From: Methylotenera_A sp031381645
Lineage (GTDB): Bacteria; Pseudomonadota; Gammaproteobacteria; Burkholderiales; Methylophilaceae
DNA: 10,702 nucleotides
Direction of reading: 5' to 3'
Assembly (NCBI GenBank): GCA_031381645.1
Contig: JANMYB010000070.1
Span: 1-10,702, forward strand
Shown here one piece after another: positions 7,586-10,702 of this stretch (position 1 is its first letter; each line of letters opens with the position of its first letter). The translations under genes were made by a program, and so were the position numbers. The notes under the pieces are model-generated. The model was not told the origin of the DNA and made no database searches. It worked only from the letters and a program-made list of their open reading frames with translations.

Positions 7586-8194
7586 TTGATTTTTCATAAT
7601 AATTTACTATTTGCAACGACAATATTGTTGATAAGTGGTTGCGCCACAGTCACGCCGCCGCCAACACAGACAATAAACTCCAGCATCAACCAACAACATC
7701 TTGCCACACTTGTCAATATTAAAGCGTTTTCGCTGAAAGGCAGATTAGGCGTAGTCACCAATCCGCGCGGCTTTTCGGGCGGCATCGAATGGCAACATCA
7801 AACCAGCAACGACAATATCGACATATTTTCACCTGTCGGCGGCAAAATCGCCAATATCGCAAAAAATGCCAGCGGCGTCACCTTGACCACCCAAGATGGT
7901 CATAGCGTTAAAGCCAACGATGCCGAAAGCCTAACTGAGACGACTTTAGGCTGGCGACTTCCTTTAAACGGCTTAAACGATTGGGCAATCGGCCGCCCAA
8001 CCACCAGCAAAATAGAGGCTTCCAGCTGGGATGAACAAGGCCGATTACTCACGCTAAAGCAAGATGGCTGGGATATTAGCTACGAAAATTATGCTGTTAA
8101 TAACGGCGTATTTTTGCCAAGTAAAACTGTGCTAAAAAGCGAAAAAGTGAACTTGAAATTGCTAATAGAAAAATGGGTTAGCATTAACAATTAA
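7586..8194 (+). CDS. lolB: Outer-membrane lipoprotein insertase LolB, 202 aa, TTG start
   Basis: Outer-membrane lipoprotein that receives lipoproteins from periplasmic LolA and inserts them in the outer membrane. Family landmarks are KGRLGV, GFSGGIEWQH, DIFSPVGGKIA, LGWRLPLNGLNDWAIGRP, LKQDGWDISY and a C-terminal LKLLIEKW. The signal peptide ends in the lipobox ISGC with the lipidated cysteine at residue 19. The start is unusual: an in-frame TGA lies at 7577-7579, and the only common start codon between it and the signal core is TTG at 7586. No Shine-Dalgarno sequence precedes it, and the n-region MIFHNN has no lysine or arginine, which is atypical of lipoprotein signals. Translation may depend on ribosomes finishing the TPR gene 14 nt upstream. 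A rarer ATT start at 7589 would not change the picture. Family confidence is high, start confidence moderate. Confidence 0.92.
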   Translation: MIFHNNLLFATTILLISGCATVTPPPTQTINSSINQQHLATLVNIKAFSLKGRLGVVTNPRGFSGGIEWQHQTSNDNIDIFSPVGGKIANIAKNASGVTLTTQDGHSVKANDAESLTETTLGWRLPLNGLNDWAIGRPTTSKIEASSWDEQGRLLTLKQDGWDISYENYAVNNGVFLPSKTVLKSEKVNLKLLIEKWVSINN

Positions 8195-8240
8195 CGCGTC
8201 ATTTCATTAAAAACACATGCTCATAAATCCGCATGGATAT

Positions 8241-8260
8241 TGCCTTTCAGGGCAGATTAT
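8241..8260 (+). terminator. Weak candidate intrinsic terminator after lolB
   Basis: TGCCT-TTCA-GGGCA (8241-8254) can fold into a 5-bp stem with one G-U pair, followed by the A/T-rich GATTATTTAATAAAAT. The stem is short and the U-tract interrupted, so termination would be inefficient. It lies 46 nt after the lolB stop, where the end of the TPR-lolB unit is expected. Confidence 0.3.
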
Positions 8261-8296
8261 TTAATAAAATATAAGAAATTTATTTCTAAACTTACT

Positions 8297-8326
8297 TTGC
8301 AAACCTAAACTTTTCAAACGTAGAAT
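8297..8326 (+). promoter_or_regulatory. Candidate promoter for the carbonic anhydrase gene
   Basis: TTGCAA (8297-8302), 18 nt, then TAGAAT (8321-8326, five of six consensus bases). It would start transcription near 8333 and give a leader of roughly 58 nt. The -10 is followed closely by GCGC, as at the second candidate -10 near 8378. The gap 8195-8390 otherwise holds no gene; it also contains AGAAA-TTTA-TTTCT (8274-8287), an AT-rich inverted repeat upstream of this promoter. Confidence 0.35.
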
Positions 8327-8373
8327 TAGCGCCTAAATCCATCATTGCTCGCACAATAAAAACCTCGTGACTT

Positions 8374-8393
8374 TGCGCATAATTGTGCGCATG
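8374..8393 (+). promoter_or_regulatory. GC-armed inverted repeat with -10-like core over the carbonic anhydrase start codon
   Basis: TGCGCA (8374-8379) and TGCGCA (8386-8391) flank TAATTG, forming an 18-bp near-palindrome with one mismatched pair. Its right arm runs into the ATG at 8391. CATAAT (8378-8383) resembles a -10 box placed so that transcription would start at or next to the A of ATG. No Shine-Dalgarno sequence is present. It could be a leaderless promoter, an operator, or an mRNA hairpin hiding the start codon. The same layout occurs before ispE. Confidence 0.35.
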
Positions 8394-9647
8394 AAGAAAT
8401 TTATATTTTTATTGTTATTTTTCGCGATAAGTGGCAATAGCCACGCGCTTACTTGGGTGCGCTTGAGCGAAAACAGCACATCTAAACTCATGCTGGATAA
8501 GCAATCGGTGTTGCAGCAAGATTTGCTAAAAAAAGCTTGGGTGAAAATCGAATACAAAACGCCGCAAAAAAACCTAGAATCGCTAGGTAAAGAATATAAT
8601 TTATCGAAAGCGCTGTGGTTTTTTGATTGCACATCCCAAAAGTCTGCCACTTCGCAGGTGTTTCAATATTTGGATAACGAGTTGGTGTATTCGGCTGGCA
8701 TCGACCCTAAAAGCGCTGAATTTATTGAACCTGTACCAGAATCGGATGTGGATATTGCGATGCGCCACGTTTGCCGCGCTGACAAACCAGTTGTGGCTTT
8801 AGCTGATAAGCCAGCAAAGCAAAGCACGCCGCTAGCCATTACCAGCAAGACAGAAGCCAAGCCTGAGCCTGAAGCAGAAATGCCTGCTGAGCCAGCAATC
8901 AAAGTTCCAGCAGCCAAGCCAGAAGCAGCTAAAACTAAAGACGACAAACGCAAACTCTCCAAAGCTGACGGCCACAAACCACATTGGGAATACGAAGGTA
9001 AAGCGGGGCCAGAAAATTGGGGTAAACTTAGTCCAGAATTTGCCACTTGCGATATTGGTCGCAACCAATCACCGATTAATATTGAAGAAACCATGCGCGC
9101 ATCGCTGAAGCCGATTCGGGGTATTCAAAAATTTCCCGCAAAAGAAATTTTTAATAATGGTCACACGGTGCAGGTTAATTTTAAAACGGGCAATATGTTG
9201 GTACTGGATAGCGCACCGTATCAGATGAAACAAGTGCATTTTCATGCACCAAGCGAAAATACGATTCAGGGCAGATCTTACCCGCTAGAGGCACACTTTG
9301 TGCATGCCGATGCTAAGGGCAATCTCACCGTGATTGGTGTGATGTTCAAAGAAGGCAAAGCCAATACCGGTTTAACAAAACTGTGGCCGCAAATGTCAGA
9401 TAAAGAAAGCAAACCAATCGCGCTAAAAGCGCGAGTGACGCCAGCTGAAATGATGCCAGAAAATCGTGCCTATTACCGATTCAGCGGCTCGCTCACCACA
9501 CCGCCTTGCAGCGAGGGCGTGCGCTGGATACTAATGAAAACACCGATGACAGCCACCAAAGAACAAATCGAGGCTTTCGAAAAAGCAGTGCACCATAACA
9601 ATAGTCGCCCAGTGCAAGCTTTGAATGGGCGCCTTGTTGTAGAATAA
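8391..9647 (+). CDS. Periplasmic alpha-carbonic anhydrase with N-terminal adhesin-E-like domain, 418 aa
   Basis: Zinc enzyme interconverting CO2 and bicarbonate. The ATG at 8391 is chosen over the in-frame GTG at 8367 because it starts a clean Sec signal peptide (MKKFIFLLLFF, cleavage expected after SHA, residue 19). Residues 20-130 resemble the surface-adhesin protein E domain, with a likely C80-C128 disulfide. A Pro/Ala/Lys/Glu-rich linker spans about 131-197. The alpha-CA domain runs from about 198 to 418 with zinc ligands H283, H285 and H302, proton-shuttle H258 in NNGH, gatekeepers E289 and T369 in SLTTPPCSEG, and a probable C220-C373 disulfide. After SE it has N rather than the common H, which I recall also in the Neisseria enzyme. 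All catalytic residues are present. A typical bacterial alpha-CA is about 220-260 residues, so this is much longer. It lies between lolB and ispE and may supply bicarbonate or aid pH control. Confidence 0.93.
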   Translation: MKKFIFLLLFFAISGNSHALTWVRLSENSTSKLMLDKQSVLQQDLLKKAWVKIEYKTPQKNLESLGKEYNLSKALWFFDCTSQKSATSQVFQYLDNELVYSAGIDPKSAEFIEPVPESDVDIAMRHVCRADKPVVALADKPAKQSTPLAITSKTEAKPEPEAEMPAEPAIKVPAAKPEAAKTKDDKRKLSKADGHKPHWEYEGKAGPENWGKLSPEFATCDIGRNQSPINIEETMRASLKPIRGIQKFPAKEIFNNGHTVQVNFKTGNMLVLDSAPYQMKQVHFHAPSENTIQGRSYPLEAHFVHADAKGNLTVIGVMFKEGKANTGLTKLWPQMSDKESKPIALKARVTPAEMMPENRAYYRFSGSLTTPPCSEGVRWILMKTPMTATKEQIEAFEKAVHHNNSRPVQALNGRLVVE

Positions 9648-9651
9648 ATTT

Positions 9652-9669
9652 AGACTCGCCCGCTAGTCT
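9652..9669 (+). terminator. Small hairpin just after the carbonic anhydrase stop
   Basis: AGACT (9652-9656) and AGTCT (9665-9669) form a perfect 5-bp inverted repeat around an 8-nt loop, 4 nt after the stop codon. There is no U-run, so it is at best a Rho-dependent or processing element and may be chance. Confidence 0.2.
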
Positions 9670-9677
9670 CGCATACA

Positions 9678-9699
9678 CATGCGCTAAAATACGCGCATG
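9678..9699 (+). promoter_or_regulatory. Inverted repeat with TAAAAT core over the ispE start codon (candidate leaderless promoter)
   Basis: CATGCGC (9678-9684) and GCGCATG (9693-9699) are perfect 7-bp arms around TAAAATAC. TAAAAT (9685-9690) matches the -10 consensus at five of six positions, and the ATG at 9697 lies 6 nt after it, exactly where transcription would start. No clear -35 is seen at the proper distance and no Shine-Dalgarno sequence precedes the gene. The GC-rich stretch between -10 and start resembles discriminators of stringently controlled promoters (inference). Confidence 0.4.
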
Positions 9700-10566
9700 C
9701 ATAACTTTCAAAACTTATCAAATTTTCACACCTTTTTGGCTCCCGCAAAAATTAACTTATTTTTGCACATTACTGGCCAGCGCGCCGATGGCTATCACAC
9801 GTTACAAAGCGTGTTTCAGTTACTGGATTTTTACGACACGCTGCACATTAAAGCGACTAAAAACGGTCAAATTAAACGTATAAATGATATAAACAGCGTG
9901 CCTGCAAGCCAATGTTTATGCGCCTTAGCGGCCAGTGCTTTACAGAGAAAAATGGGCTGCAAGTTAGGTGTGGAATATGCAGTTGATAAGCGTATCCCCA
10001 TGGGTGGCGGTTTGGGCGGTGGCAGCTCGGATGCGGCAACGATGTTACTGGTGCTAAACCATTTGTGGCAACTTAATTTAAGCCGCATCGAACTGATGCA
10101 GATTGGCGTGAAGTTGGGCGCCGATGTGCCGATATTTGTTTTCGGCCAAAACGCTTGGGCGGAAGGCATTGGTGAGCAACTGACTAGGATTGATTTGCCT
10201 GAACAGTATTATGTCGTGCTGACGCCGAAAATTCATGTGTCAACACGTGACATATTTGCCAATTCCAGATTGACAAAAGACACGAAACCATTGAAAATAG
10301 CGGACTTTTCAAGCAGTGCGTGTTCGATCGATTTTAAAAACGACCTTGAAAAAGTAGTATGTGAAGAATTTCCAGCAGTTGCAACCACCTTAAAATGGCT
10401 TAGTCAATATGGCGAAGCCAAAATGAGCGGCTCGGGTGCATCTGTGTTTGTAGCAGTTAATTCAAAGCAAAAAGCGGATGAAATTTTGACGCAAAAACCT
10501 GCAAATATAGCGGGTTTTGTAGCAAAAGGTTTAGTTAACCATCCACATTTTGATTTGATAAATTAA
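9697..10566 (+). CDS. ispE: 4-diphosphocytidyl-2-C-methyl-D-erythritol kinase (IspE), 289 aa
   Basis: GHMP kinase of the non-mevalonate (MEP) isoprenoid pathway; it phosphorylates CDP-methylerythritol at the 2-hydroxyl using ATP. Three GHMP motifs are intact: APAKINLFLHITGQRADGYH (residues 15-34, with catalytic K18), PMGGGLGGGSSDAAT for ATP binding (about 105-119), and the C-terminal MSGSGASVF. The catalytic aspartate is D143 in LGADVP. Length is normal. The N-terminus is about 6-8 residues longer than in many homologues, but no later Met precedes the first motif, so the ATG at 9697 is retained. It starts 49 nt after the carbonic anhydrase stop with no ribosome binding site and an inverted-repeat start region. 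tRNA-Gln follows 15 nt after the stop; prs would be expected beyond the right edge. It works in the cytoplasm and feeds undecaprenyl and ubiquinone side-chain synthesis. Confidence 0.97.
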   Translation: MHNFQNLSNFHTFLAPAKINLFLHITGQRADGYHTLQSVFQLLDFYDTLHIKATKNGQIKRINDINSVPASQCLCALAASALQRKMGCKLGVEYAVDKRIPMGGGLGGGSSDAATMLLVLNHLWQLNLSRIELMQIGVKLGADVPIFVFGQNAWAEGIGEQLTRIDLPEQYYVVLTPKIHVSTRDIFANSRLTKDTKPLKIADFSSSACSIDFKNDLEKVVCEEFPAVATTLKWLSQYGEAKMSGSGASVFVAVNSKQKADEILTQKPANIAGFVAKGLVNHPHFDLIN

Positions 10567-10581
10567 CGCAAAAAGTTTTAT

Positions 10582-10658
10582 TGGGGAGTCGCCAAGTTGG
10601 TTAAGGCACTGGGTTTTGATCCCAGCATCCGAAGGTTCGAGTCCTTCCTCCTCAGCCA
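10582..10658 (+). tRNA. tRNA-Gln (anticodon UUG), CCA encoded
   Basis: A 77-nt cloverleaf can be drawn. The acceptor is TGGGGAG (10582-10588) with CTCCTCA (10648-10654), one G-U pair. The D arm opens with GCC and closes with GGC. The anticodon stem CTGGG/CCCAG encloses loop TTTTGAT, reading UUG for glutamine. The T arm is GAAGG-TTCGAGT-CCTTC (10631-10647). Discriminator G is followed by an encoded CCA (10656-10658). It begins 15 nt after the ispE stop, with at most a poor promoter in between (a TAAATT at 10559-10564), so it may be processed from an ispE transcript. Placement between ispE and prs is common in betaproteobacteria. Confidence 0.97.
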
Positions 10659-10664
10659 ATACCA

Positions 10665-10685
10665 ATGCAGATAACTAGTCTGCAT
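10665..10685 (+). other. Hairpin downstream of tRNA-Gln
   Basis: ATGCAGA (10665-10671) and TCTGCAT (10679-10685) are perfect 7-bp arms around TAACTAG. It begins 6 nt after the tRNA CCA. The following bases (GCATTAAATAG) are not a U-tract, so this is more likely a 3'-processing or Rho-linked structure, or an operator for the next gene, than a full terminator. Confidence 0.35.
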
Positions 10686-10702
10686 GCATTAAATAGTGCA
10701 GA

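Noticed and set aside
8367..8390. GTG start for the carbonic anhydrase
   Set aside because: Adds eight residues before an otherwise ideal MKK signal peptide; the ATG at 8391 fits better.
8833..8980. GAAGC/GCCAAGC-rich stretch in the carbonic anhydrase that looked like a tandem DNA repeat
   Set aside because: Only a biased Ala/Pro/Glu/Lys linker; repeat units are irregular and the reading frame is maintained.
8663..9094. 143-codon open frame on the minus strand opposite the carbonic anhydrase linker
   Set aside because: It mirrors the Ala/Pro/Lys/Glu-rich linker, giving Ser/Leu/Gly-rich low-complexity protein with no motif; the plus-strand gene has full catalytic motifs.
1..10702. CRISPR arrays, insertion sequences, attachment sites or phage genes
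   Set aside because: No regular spaced repeats, transposase or integrase motifs, or target-site duplications were seen; the tRNA-Gln 3' end is not repeated elsewhere in the window.

Overview
The window reads as chromosomal DNA of a Gram-negative betaproteobacterium of moderate GC. The indicators are a UbiB C-terminus, an outer-membrane lipoprotein insertase (LolB), and the order TPR protein, lolB, ispE, tRNA-Gln, which I recall from betaproteobacteria, where prs usually follows. Moderate GC and AT-leaning codons would suit a Methylophilaceae-type methylotroph, but that is inference from overall feel, not from a diagnostic gene. No mobile element, CRISPR array, rRNA or integration scar is visible.

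Left part (1-5667). The 3' half of ubiB enters from the left edge on the plus strand and meets mutM tail to tail; the two stop codons share one CTAG. From there to 5667 everything is on the minus strand. In transcription order the genes are an ABC ATPase (GldA-like), an ABC-2 permease (GldF-like), a membrane-anchored GldG-like auxiliary protein, a membrane-anchored DUF4340-like protein and mutM. The last four are separated by only 4, 1 and 5 nt, so the DNA-repair glycosylase looks like the distal, probably translationally coupled gene of a transporter operon whose substrate is unknown. A structured 104-nt spacer separates the ATPase from the permease.

Middle (5668-5888). A 221-nt AT-rich divergent intergenic region holds the presumed promoters for the leftward transporter operon and the rightward TPR-lolB unit.

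Right part (5889-10702). On the plus strand lie a secreted TPR protein, lolB (TTG start, atypical signal peptide), a 196-nt gap with a weak terminator and a candidate promoter, a periplasmic alpha-carbonic anhydrase carrying an extra N-terminal domain resembling surface-adhesin protein E, then ispE and tRNA-Gln(UUG). The carbonic anhydrase sits inside a neighbourhood otherwise devoted to envelope lipoprotein sorting and isoprenoid synthesis. It and ispE share a start-site architecture: GCGC, 8 nt containing a -10-like hexamer, then GCGC directly abutting ATG, with no Shine-Dalgarno sequence. This suggests leaderless or operator-controlled starts.

The most interesting items are the Gld-like transporter/DUF4340/mutM operon, the twin GCGC-N8-GCGC-ATG start sites, and the adhesin-E-like/carbonic anhydrase fusion. 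Most genes here belong to well-known families; the transporter module is the part whose biological role is least defined.
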